Assembly (NCBI GenBank): GCA_052161885.1
Contig: CP197396.1
Coordinates: forward strand, 3,596,001 to 3,660,000
Source: QKTW01 sp052161885
GTDB lineage: Bacteria > Bacteroidota > Bacteroidia > Chitinophagales > Chitinophagaceae
Length of the DNA stretch: 64,000 bases
Direction: 5' to 3'
The translations under genes and the position numbers were made by a program. The notes beneath the pieces are model-generated. The model made no database searches and had not been told where the DNA came from. It saw only the letters and a program-made list of their open reading frames with translations. Positions within the stretch are counted from its first letter, which is position 1; every line of letters starts with the position of its first letter. Below are positions 16,315 through 22,599 of this stretch, one piece after another.

Positions 16315-17439
16315 ATGCAATTAGCAGAGCTGTATGAACGCGCGCTACGGTTTGAGTTTTTAAGTGTGGAAGAAGGCATGTTCCTGTACCATAATGCCCC
16401 TCTTACCGAGCTGATGTTTGTAGCCAATGAGCTGCGTAAGATACAGGTGCCGCACGGCAAAGTTACCTGGATCATAGATCGCAACATGAACACAACCAAC
16501 ACTTGTGTTGCCAACTGTAAGTTCTGTAATTTCTACCGCATACCCGGCCATGCCGAGGGCTATGTGACTGATATAGACACCTACAAACGGAAAATCGAGG
16601 AAACATTCCGTTATGGCGGCGAGCAGCTGCTGCTGCAGGGCGGCCACAATCCGGAGCTGGGCCTTGCTTACTATGTAGATCTTTTCAAACAGCTGAAAGA
16701 GTTATATCCCAACCTTAAACTTCATGCACTCGGCCCGCCCGAAGTAGCACATATCTGTAAAATATCCGGTGTAACGCACCGCGAGGCTTTGCTGGCACTG
16801 AAAGAAGCTGGTATGGACAGTATGCCCGGCCCTGGTGCAGAAATACTTAATGACCGTGTACGCCGCCTCATCTCAAAAGGAAAATGCGGGGCGCAGGAGT
16901 GGCTGGACATTATGCACGAAGCGCACAAAATAGGCCTGACCACTACTGCCACTATGATGTTTGGCCATGTGGAAACTATTGAAGAGCGCTTTGAGCACCT
17001 GGTAAAGATCCGCGAAGTGCAGGCGAAGAAGCCGGAAGGCGCAAAAGGCTTTATTGCTTTTATCCCCTGGACATTCCAGGATGTAGATACGCTGCTGCGC
17101 CGTATACGTGGCACCAAAAATATGACCACAGCGGAGGAATATATCCGCATGATAGCGTTGTGCCGTATCATGTTGCCGAATGTGAAAAACATTGCGGCAT
17201 CCTGGCTCACTGTAGGCAAGCAGGTAGCACAGATGTGTATGCATGCCGGGGCCAATGACTTCGGCTCCATTATGATTGAAGAGAATGTAGTAAGCGCTGC
17301 AGGAGCGCCACACAGGTTTACCGCCAGCGGTATACAGGCGGCTATCCGTGAAGCAGGTTTTGAACCACAGCTGCGCAACCAGCAGTATGAGTTCCGCGCT
17401 ATGCCGGAAGTAATGGAAGAACAAGTGATCAATTACTAA
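16315..17439 (+). CDS. mqnC: Cyclic dehypoxanthinyl futalosine synthase
   Basis: 374 residues, a radical-SAM enzyme. The cluster motif CxxxCxxC is C64-VAN-C68-KF-C71 within NTCVANCKFCNFYR. LLQGGHNPELGLAYY and the HEAHKIGLTTTATMMFGHVE segment are typical of the MqnC/CofH group, and PWTFQ distinguishes MqnC. It cyclises dehypoxanthine futalosine to its spiro product in the futalosine route to menaquinone. The organism therefore probably uses that route; other mqn genes are not in the window. Divergent from the MerR gene; a terminator follows at 17461. Confidence 0.95.
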   Translation: MQLAELYERALRFEFLSVEEGMFLYHNAPLTELMFVANELRKIQVPHGKVTWIIDRNMNTTNTCVANCKFCNFYRIPGHAEGYVTDIDTYKRKIEETFRYGGEQLLLQGGHNPELGLAYYVDLFKQLKELYPNLKLHALGPPEVAHICKISGVTHREALLALKEAGMDSMPGPGAEILNDRVRRLISKGKCGAQEWLDIMHEAHKIGLTTTATMMFGHVETIEERFEHLVKIREVQAKKPEGAKGFIAFIPWTFQDVDTLLRRIRGTKNMTTAEEYIRMIALCRIMLPNVKNIAASWLTVGKQVAQMCMHAGANDFGSIMIEENVVSAAGAPHRFTASGIQAAIREAGFEPQLRNQQYEFRAMPEVMEEQVINY

Positions 17440-17460
17440 GTGAAGAAAATAATTGTACGT

Positions 17461-17493
17461 AAAAGACCTGTGGCTACCGCTGCGGGTCTTTTT
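17461..17493 (+). terminator. Terminator after mqnC
   Basis: AAAAGACC / GGTCTTTT stem with a 16-base loop that contains a small secondary pairing, then a T run. It lies 20 bp before the LEA14-like gene. Confidence 0.7.
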
Positions 17494-17512
17494 CTTTTTA
17501 TAAATTGCCGCT

Positions 17513-17965
17513 ATGAAGAAAATACTGAGCCTGCTGATACTTATCTGTACCACCTTTTTTATTTCCTGCTCGCAGCCCAAAGAACTGGTATACCAGGACG
17601 TGAAAAACTTTCATATAAAATCATTGGGAATCCGGGAATCTACAATAGGCCTGGATATGCAGTATTATAACCCCAATAATTATGCGCTTGAAATGAAAGG
17701 CGGCGATATTGATGTGACGATGAATGATAAGTACCTCGGCAAAGCCGCATTAGACAACCGCATCACCATTCCGAAGAAGGACACTTTTCTCATACCGGTG
17801 GCGCTCACCACAGACCTGAAAAGTATTCTGGAAAACTCATTGCAGGTGTTGCTGAATCCTGAAGTCACTATACGCCTGAAAGGCTATGTAAAGGTGGGGA
17901 AGGGCGGCATTTTCATAAATGTGCCGGTAGATTTTGTAACACAGCAGAAGATAGAGATCCGGTAA
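17513..17965 (+). CDS. LEA14-like lipoprotein
   Basis: 150 residues with a lipoprotein signal (LSLLILICTTFFISC, lipobox cysteine at about 19). The mature part is a single WHy/LEA type 2 beta-sandwich: FHIKSLGIRESTIGLDMQYYNPNNYALEMKGGDIDV is the family hallmark (positions about 33-68), with the YNPNNY turn. Probable inner- or outer-membrane lipoprotein of unknown role. ATG 17513 is used; a frame from 17440 in another phase is discarded. It is separated from mqnC by a terminator. Confidence 0.85.
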   Translation: MKKILSLLILICTTFFISCSQPKELVYQDVKNFHIKSLGIRESTIGLDMQYYNPNNYALEMKGGDIDVTMNDKYLGKAALDNRITIPKKDTFLIPVALTTDLKSILENSLQVLLNPEVTIRLKGYVKVGKGGIFINVPVDFVTQQKIEIR

Positions 17966-17970
17966 TATAA

Positions 17971-18003
17971 AACGCAGTCAGGGTTCAGAACCCTGACTGC
18001 GTT
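17971..18003 (+). terminator. 15-bp hairpin between converging genes
   Basis: AACGCAGTCAGGGTT and its complement enclose a 3-base loop. It lies between the LEA14-like gene and dcd, which converge on it, and could stop transcripts from either side, though T tracts are short. Confidence 0.7.
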
Positions 18004-18035
18004 ACGTGATTATACTGCTCGCCAGTTACCGTTTA

Positions 18036-18572
18036 CTAAAACTCATTCTTCCACATCATGCTCTCTACAGGACGTACGGTACGCTGCGTATATTTAGCGT
18101 TCTGCTTTGTATTGTACTTGTTTTCCACCTCGCCATCTACCGGGAAGTAAATAAGCTGACCAATAGGCATGCCGGCATAAATACGCACCGGCTGCGATAC
18201 GGATATTTCCAGCGTCCAGGTATTGCAGAAGCCTACATCACCCTTACCAGCTGTTGCATGTATATCTATACCGAGGCGGCCTGTAGATGATTTCCCCTCA
18301 AGAAACGGCACATGGGCATGTGTTTCGGTATACTCTTCTGTTACGCCCAGGTACAGAATACCCGGTTGCAGCACAAAGCCTTCCTCTGGTATATCAAAAT
18401 GCTGTATCTGGTTGTGTTTGCGGGCATCCAGTTCTGCATCGATATAAGTAGCCAGGTGCTTGCCAAGGTGCACATCATAAGAATTGCTGCCCAGGTATTT
18501 ACGGTCAAAGGGTTCGATGATGATAGTGCCCTTTTCAATCTCCTCAAGAATGCGTGTATCAGAAAGAATCAT
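18036..18572 (-). CDS. dcd: dCTP deaminase
   Basis: 178 residues from ATG 18572 (MILSDTRILEEIEKGTI), the family start; the longer frame from 18695 is rejected. Motifs include LGSNSYDVHLG, the catalytic EGKSSTGRLGIDIHATAG with the conserved Arg and Glu region, and VRIYAGMPIGQLIYF. It deaminates dCTP to dUTP for thymidylate synthesis, and belongs to the trimeric dUTPase-like fold. A -7 box TATATTTG (18597-18590) lies 17 bp upstream of the start. Confidence 0.95.
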   Translation of the reverse strand: MILSDTRILEEIEKGTIIIEPFDRKYLGSNSYDVHLGKHLATYIDAELDARKHNQIQHFDIPEEGFVLQPGILYLGVTEEYTETHAHVPFLEGKSSTGRLGIDIHATAGKGDVGFCNTWTLEISVSQPVRIYAGMPIGQLIYFPVDGEVENKYNTKQNAKYTQRTVRPVESMMWKNEF

Positions 18573-18589
18573 ATGTACAAAAGAATGTG

Positions 18590-18597
18590 CAAATATA
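18590..18597 (-). promoter_or_regulatory. -7 box (TATATTTG) before dcd
   Basis: Minus-strand TAnnTTTG match; no clear -33 partner. Confidence 0.4.
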
Positions 18598-18869
18598 AAG
18601 ATAGATACCAGACCATTTCCATACTTCGCCTTCCGGGCAAATATTTCCGATAGTTGCATCAGATATGCTATAAAACATATTTTAATTGTAAACATGCATA
18701 ATAGATATTGGTATATGAGTTTGCACCGGATGAATATATTTTCTTAATACATTCTTTCATTATTTCCATATGCTTTAATGTCCGCTTCAATCAAGAACTA
18801 CAACCAGCCCGTTCAAAATCTACAATAGAAAACAAATATTGATTATCAACCGTTTATAGAACTTTTACC

Positions 18870-18901
18870 ATTGATTTCAGTTTTTACGCCATCTACCTTT
18901 G
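18870..18901 (+). promoter_or_regulatory. Promoter of the micro-ORF cluster
   Basis: -33 ATTG (18870-18873) and -7 TACCTTTG (18894-18901) with 20 bp between them, the usual Bacteroidota arrangement. The predicted transcription start near 18908 gives a ~67-base leader before the first micro-ORF. No better promoter lies before the second or third micro-ORF, so one transcript of about 530 bases ending at 19441 is expected. Apart from this promoter, 18598-18969 holds no recognisable gene. Confidence 0.6.
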
Positions 18902-18922
18902 CATACAAGGGAATAACCATGG

Positions 18923-18951
18923 GATTGCCGAAAACCAGGAAAAGAGTAGGC
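18923..18951 (+). repeat. Leader repeat, copy 1 (before micro-ORF 1)
   Basis: 29-base copy starting GATTGCCGAAAACC and ending AGAGTAGGC. The 14-base start and the 9-base end are identical to copy 2 at 19240-19269; only the middle differs. TGCC and GGCA at its ends can pair, so it may be a structured RNA element. It ends 23 bp before ATG 18975. Confidence 0.75.
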
Positions 18952-18974
18952 ATAACAAACTAAATAAACTAAAC

Positions 18975-19028
18975 ATGAGCCTGATCAATCAGCTGCTGCA
19001 GTTTATCCTCGGTCTTCTAGGTCTGTAA
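18975..19028 (+). CDS. Micro-ORF 1: 17-residue amphipathic peptide
   Basis: ATG 18975 to TAA 19026-19028 encodes MSLINQLLQFILGLLGL. Drawn as a helix, S2, N5, Q6, Q9, G13 and G16 fall on one ~100-degree face and all Leu, Ile and Phe on the rest, so it is a strongly hydrophobic amphipathic helix. Micro-ORF 2 encodes the same last 12 residues with seven synonymous codon differences, which is strong evidence that the peptide is translated and selected. The upstream sequence is A-rich without Shine-Dalgarno, as usual in this phylum. The function is unknown; membrane-active, signalling or leader peptides are all possible. Confidence 0.7.
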   Translation: MSLINQLLQFILGLLGL

Positions 19029-19039
19029 GCCGGGATTTT

Positions 19040-19060
19040 CATCAACACAAGAGGTTGATG
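19040..19060 (+). other. Hairpin after micro-ORF 1
   Basis: CATCAAC / GTTGATG with a 7-base loop, 11 bp after the stop codon. A second stem ACCGGC / GCCGGT (19075-19098) follows just before micro-ORF 2. Neither has a T tract, so they are not classical terminators. Confidence 0.6.
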
Positions 19061-19074
19061 CGACACAGGGTAAA

Positions 19075-19098
19075 ACCGGCAGCCCGAAAAAAGCCGGT
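19075..19098 (+). other. Leader hairpin before micro-ORF 2
   Basis: ACCGGC (19075-19080) pairs with GCCGGT (19093-19098) around a 12-base loop containing AGCCCGAAAAAA. It holds the position occupied by the GCCGAAAA-containing leader repeat before micro-ORFs 1 and 3 and may be a diverged version of it. Confidence 0.5.
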
Positions 19099-19120
19099 AT
19101 CACTATTTAAAACATAAAAG

Positions 19121-19174
19121 ATGAACGTTATCACACAACTGCTCCAGTTCATTCTCGGACTTCTCGGCCTGTAG
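19121..19174 (+). CDS. Micro-ORF 2: 17-residue paralogue of micro-ORF 1
   Basis: ATG 19121 to TAG 19172-19174 encodes MNVITQLLQFILGLLGL. Only residues 2, 3 and 5 differ from micro-ORF 1 (S/N, L/V, N/T), each keeping its polar or hydrophobic character and so the amphipathic pattern. Codons 6-17 differ at seven third positions with no amino-acid change. An A-rich stretch precedes the ATG. Probably made from the same transcript as micro-ORF 1. No family recognised. Confidence 0.7.
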   Translation: MNVITQLLQFILGLLGL

Positions 19175-19190
19175 TTCCGGAAAAGCCAGC

Positions 19191-19222
19191 TCCACACATG
19201 GAAGGCGCAATGCCTTGGTGGA
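19191..19222 (+). other. Hairpin after micro-ORF 2
   Basis: Outer stem TCCAC / GTGGA and inner stem AAGGC / GCCTT (19202-19216), 16 bp after the stop codon. It stands between micro-ORF 2 and leader repeat copy 2. Confidence 0.5.
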
Positions 19223-19239
19223 ACCTTCACCATAAGGGA

Positions 19240-19269
19240 GATTGCCGAAAACCCTTAAACAGAGTAGGC
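19240..19269 (+). repeat. Leader repeat, copy 2 (before micro-ORF 3)
   Basis: 30-base copy with the same GATTGCCGAAAACC start and AGAGTAGGC end as 18923-18951; both copies are preceded by AGGG. It ends 23 bp before ATG 19293, the same distance as copy 1 from its ORF. Confidence 0.75.
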
Positions 19270-19292
19270 GTTAACCTTTAAATTAAATAGCC

Positions 19293-19358
19293 ATGACTAT
19301 TACTGCACTTATTAGTCTGCTGTCTATTTTAGGCATTTCGCTGAGCGCTAAAGCGTAA
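19293..19358 (+). CDS. Micro-ORF 3: 21-residue hydrophobic peptide
   Basis: ATG 19293 to TAA 19356-19358. The peptide begins MTITALISLLSILGIS and ends in LSAKA, so it is hydrophobic with Ser/Thr and one lysine near the C-terminus. It is not similar in sequence to micro-ORFs 1 and 2, but it has the same leader repeat at the same distance, similar size and hydrophobicity, and a downstream hairpin. These shared features, not conservation, are the evidence for translation. Function unknown. Confidence 0.55.
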   Translation: MTITALISLLSILGISLSAKA

Positions 19359-19373
19359 GCTCGGCCGACCACA

Positions 19374-19398
19374 CATTGCTTCGGCTCTTGAAGCAATG
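19374..19398 (+). other. Hairpin after micro-ORF 3
   Basis: CATTGCTTC / GAAGCAATG stem of 9 bp with a 7-base loop, 15 bp after the stop codon and 14 bp before the terminator. Confidence 0.65.
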
Positions 19399-19412
19399 CA
19401 CATCATTACAAA

Positions 19413-19441
19413 ACCCCGGCATTATTCCGGGGTCTTTTTAT
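19413..19441 (+). terminator. Terminator of the micro-ORF cluster
   Basis: ACCCCGG / CCGGGGT with a 7-base loop followed by CTTTTTATA. It separates the cluster from the phosphopantetheinyl transferase gene. Confidence 0.9.
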
Positions 19442-19474
19442 ACCCGTACTGTAGCAACGCATCGTCTCCTGCTT

Positions 19475-19482
19475 TACTTTTG
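19475..19482 (+). promoter_or_regulatory. -7 box (TACTTTTG) 4 bp before the PPTase start
   Basis: Perfect TAnnTTTG whose end is 4 bp from ATG 19487. If used, transcription would start at or near the ATG and the mRNA would be leaderless. Confidence 0.4.
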
Positions 19483-19486
19483 AGGT

Positions 19487-20113
19487 ATGCCTGTCATTAA
19501 AGAATGGGAAACGGACCCTTACAGCCTGGCTGCCATCTGGAAAATCGAAGAGCCTGAGCGTTTTTTTATTGAAAACGGCAGCGGCACATTTTCTGAGATA
19601 AAAAATGAAAAACGCCGCCTGGAACGTCTTGCGGGCAGGTATCTGCTCAAACACCTGGAAGATGATTTTCCGCTCCACCATATTCAACCGGACATACATG
19701 ACAAACCACGCATTCCCGAAGACCGGTTTTATTTCTCCATTTCACATTCCTGGCCATATGTAGCCGCTGTAGTAAGCACAGACGCAGAAGCCGGTATCGA
19801 TATACAATCCCCGCATCCGCGGATGGAACAACTGCAACATAAATTCCTCTCGCCGAGAGAACAGCAATTTACCCGGAATGATACCGGACTTATCACATTG
19901 GCATGGTGCGCCAAAGAAGCCGCATATAAATGGCAGGGGAGGAGAGGCGTAGACTTTATAGAACATCTGCCTATCATTTCATGGAACACCATGGACGGGA
20001 AAGTAAATATTGCAATTAATTTGCAATTAAATATGCCTTTTCAAAAAATAAATCTTGAAGCAATTGATTTTAAGGAATTTGCAATTAGTTATGTGGTAAA
20101 CAGTTCTAAGTAA
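19487..20113 (+). CDS. 4'-phosphopantetheinyl transferase (Sfp type)
   Basis: 208 residues with the three superfamily motifs: FYFSISHSWPYVA, AGIDIQ (metal-binding Asp), and LAWCAKEAAYKW (Glu and Lys of the WxxKEA motif). It transfers phosphopantetheine from CoA to a serine of acyl or peptidyl carrier proteins. No carrier protein, PKS or NRPS gene is in the window. It follows the micro-ORF cluster after a terminator, so no shared transcript is assumed. ATG 19487 is the only start that keeps the N-terminus. Confidence 0.88.
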   Translation: MPVIKEWETDPYSLAAIWKIEEPERFFIENGSGTFSEIKNEKRRLERLAGRYLLKHLEDDFPLHHIQPDIHDKPRIPEDRFYFSISHSWPYVAAVVSTDAEAGIDIQSPHPRMEQLQHKFLSPREQQFTRNDTGLITLAWCAKEAAYKWQGRRGVDFIEHLPIISWNTMDGKVNIAINLQLNMPFQKINLEAIDFKEFAISYVVNSSK

Positions 20114-20201
20114 AACCTTTCCCAATTAAAATTACACTTATTTCTATTTGTTATTTTTTGATGAAATGTGGTCAAAATCTGGCCAATTGTATAAAATAAT
20201 T

Positions 20202-20209
20202 TAGTTTTG
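20202..20209 (+). promoter_or_regulatory. -7 box (TAGTTTTG) before the glutamine synthetase gene
   Basis: TAnnTTTG match 17 bp before ATG 20227; no -33 TTTG at usual spacing. Confidence 0.4.
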
Positions 20210-20226
20210 CACAAAATTTAATATCT

Positions 20227-22419
20227 ATGTCGTCTTTACGTTTCCCTGCTCTGCAAGAGTTGGCTGCCGAAGAAAAAAAGATCGGCCATTATAATGGTAA
20301 AAAAATCACTGCTATGTTTGGCAGTAATGTATTCACCGGGCGTACGATCCGCGAATACCTGAGCGATGAGGCATATAAAAGCCTGATGGCTTCCATCAAA
20401 AGCAGCAGCAAAATAGACCGTAAAGTAGCAGACCAGATTGCCGCAGGCATGAAGGCATGGTCAGAAGAACGCGGTGTAACACACTTTACACACTGGTTTC
20501 AGCCACTGACAGGTACTACTGCTGAGAAACACGATTCTTTCTTTACAATTAAAAGCGACGGCACAGCTATCGAACTGTTCGACGGCGATGCGCTTATCCA
20601 GCAGGAGCCCGATGCATCCAGCTTCCCTAACGGCGGTATCCGTGCTACATTTGAAGCACGTGGTTATACGGCATGGGATCCTTCCTCTCCTGCCTTTATC
20701 ATGGAGACAGGCCACGGTAAAACACTGTGTATCCCCACTATCTTTATTGCATACAACGGCGAATCGCTCGACTATAAAGCTCCCCTGCTGAAATCTATTG
20801 CAGCACTGGAAAAAGCAGCAGTTGATGTATGCCACTATTTCGATAAAAATGTAACTAAAGTAACGGCCACCCTTGGCTGGGAACAGGAGTATTTCGTAAT
20901 TGACGAAAACCTCGCCAATGCCCGCCCGGACCTCGTAATGTGCGGCCGCACACTGGTAGGTCACGCTCCTGCAAAAGGCCAGCAGCTGGAAGATCACTAC
21001 TTCGGTTCTATCCCGGAGCGTGTATTTGAATTTATGCAGGACTTTGAGCAGGAATCATACAAACTCGGTATTCCGCTACGCACACGCCACAACGAAGTTG
21101 CACCAGGCCAGTTTGAGTGCGCCCCTATATTTGAAGAAGTAAACATTGCCGTAGATCACAACTCTCTGCTGATGGATGTAATGGCACGTGTTGCCAAACG
21201 CCACAAGCTGAAAGTGCTGCTGCATGAAAAACCATTTGCCGGCGTAAACGGAAGCGGTAAACACAACAACTGGAGCATGGCTACGGATACCGGCGTAAAC
21301 CTGCTGGCACCTGGTAAAACACCACGCACCAACCTCATGTTCCTCACCTTCTTCGCCAATACGATCAAAGCGGTACATGACCATGCAGACCTGCTGCGCG
21401 CTGCTATTGCATCTGCAAGCAACGATCACCGCCTGGGTGCAAACGAAGCCCCTCCGGCCATCATGTCTGTATTCGTAGGCACATACCTCTCTCAGGTACT
21501 TGACGAAGTGGAAACACGCGTAAAAGAAAAATTCAGCGAACAGGATGAGGTGATCCTGAAACTGGACATCCACAAGCAGATCCCCGAACTGCTGATGGAC
21601 AATACAGACCGTAACCGTACCAGCCCGTTTGCTTTTACCGGTAACAAATTTGAGTTCCGTGCAGTTGGTTCAAGTGCTAACTGCGGCTCTCCGATGACTG
21701 TACTGAACACCATCGTAGCAGATACGCTGAAGCAATTCAAGAAGGATGTAGATGCGCTGATCGAAAAAGGCGAGAAAAAAGAGATCGCTATCATGCACAT
21801 CCTGCGCAAAACAATTGCAGACTCCAAGAAAATACGTTTTGAAGGTGACAACTATAGTGATGAATGGGCACAGGAAGCTGCACGCCGTGGCCTGAGCAAC
21901 CTAAAAACTACACCTGAAGCACTGGATGCATTTGTAACAGAAAGCGCTAAAAAAGTATTTTTCAACAATAATATTTACAGCGAACGCGAACTGGAAGCAC
22001 GCCACGAGATCATGCTCGAGGAGTACGTAAAAAAAGTTCAGATAGAAGCGCGTATTTTGGGCTATATTGCCACCAATCACGTATTGCCTGCCGCCATTAA
22101 CTATCAGAATGTGCTGGTACAGAACGTGAAAGGATTGAAAGAACTGGGCCTGGACGAAGCAAACTACAAAGCACAACTGAACCTTGTGAAAGTGGTAAGC
22201 GGCCATATCCAGAACATCAATGACAATGTAGAAGCTATGATTGAGGCACGCAAACGCGCCAACAATGAAGCTGACACCCATAAACGTGCGGCCATGTACT
22301 GCAACGAAGTGAAAATTTACTTCGATAAAATACGCTACCATGCCGACAAACTTGAACTGATTGTGGATGACAAACTTTGGCCGCTGCCAAAGTACCGCGA
22401 ACTCCTGTTTTTGCGCTAA
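20227..22419 (+). CDS. glnN: Type III glutamine synthetase
   Basis: 730 residues, the length typical of GSIII and much longer than GSI (~470). The N-terminal FGSNVFTGRTIREYLS and THFTHWFQPLTG, the catalytic TLGWEQEYFVIDE, NEVAPGQFE, GSGKHNNWSMATDTG and NRTSPFAFTGNKFEFRAVGSS are all recognisable. It makes glutamine from glutamate, ammonia and ATP in the cytoplasm and is the main ammonium-assimilating enzyme in many Bacteroidota. Single gene with its own -7 box and terminator (22443). No PII or glutamate synthase genes nearby. Confidence 0.97.
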   Translation: MSSLRFPALQELAAEEKKIGHYNGKKITAMFGSNVFTGRTIREYLSDEAYKSLMASIKSSSKIDRKVADQIAAGMKAWSEERGVTHFTHWFQPLTGTTAEKHDSFFTIKSDGTAIELFDGDALIQQEPDASSFPNGGIRATFEARGYTAWDPSSPAFIMETGHGKTLCIPTIFIAYNGESLDYKAPLLKSIAALEKAAVDVCHYFDKNVTKVTATLGWEQEYFVIDENLANARPDLVMCGRTLVGHAPAKGQQLEDHYFGSIPERVFEFMQDFEQESYKLGIPLRTRHNEVAPGQFECAPIFEEVNIAVDHNSLLMDVMARVAKRHKLKVLLHEKPFAGVNGSGKHNNWSMATDTGVNLLAPGKTPRTNLMFLTFFANTIKAVHDHADLLRAAIASASNDHRLGANEAPPAIMSVFVGTYLSQVLDEVETRVKEKFSEQDEVILKLDIHKQIPELLMDNTDRNRTSPFAFTGNKFEFRAVGSSANCGSPMTVLNTIVADTLKQFKKDVDALIEKGEKKEIAIMHILRKTIADSKKIRFEGDNYSDEWAQEAARRGLSNLKTTPEALDAFVTESAKKVFFNNNIYSERELEARHEIMLEEYVKKVQIEARILGYIATNHVLPAAINYQNVLVQNVKGLKELGLDEANYKAQLNLVKVVSGHIQNINDNVEAMIEARKRANNEADTHKRAAMYCNEVKIYFDKIRYHADKLELIVDDKLWPLPKYRELLFLR

Positions 22420-22442
22420 ACGCAATTTCTACTCAGAGGTAC

Positions 22443-22471
22443 GCCACTCCTTTCCAGGAGTGGCTTTTTTT
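22443..22471 (+). terminator. Terminator after the glutamine synthetase gene
   Basis: GCCACTCC / GGAGTGGC with a 6-base loop, then seven T residues. The same stem sequence is used again in the terminator at 24456. Confidence 0.92.
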
Positions 22472-22576
22472 ATGCTGCACATCGTGTTTAGAAATGTTTG
22501 CACATGTTGTGTTTGCCCATTCTGCCACATGAGTGTAAAATGCTCTTTCCGGCTCTTTTTAAAGTCAATGAAAATA

Positions 22577-22584
22577 TATATTTG
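22577..22584 (+). promoter_or_regulatory. -7 box (TATATTTG) before the kelch protein gene
   Basis: TAnnTTTG match 15 bp before ATG 22600; no clear -33 box. Confidence 0.4.
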
Positions 22585-22599
22585 ATAAAATAAATTCTT

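Noticed and set aside
17440..17670. 76-codon frame beginning right after mqnC
   Set aside because: It runs through the mqnC terminator and overlaps the clear LEA14-like lipoprotein in another frame.
18908..18974. Glutamine riboswitch (glnA or downstream-peptide RNA) upstream of micro-ORF 1, given glnN nearby
   Set aside because: AGAGTAGG loosely recalls the conserved GAAGUAGG of those cyanobacterial RNAs and they also precede tiny ORFs, but I cannot fit the full consensus or stems, and glnN is separated by a terminator and another gene.
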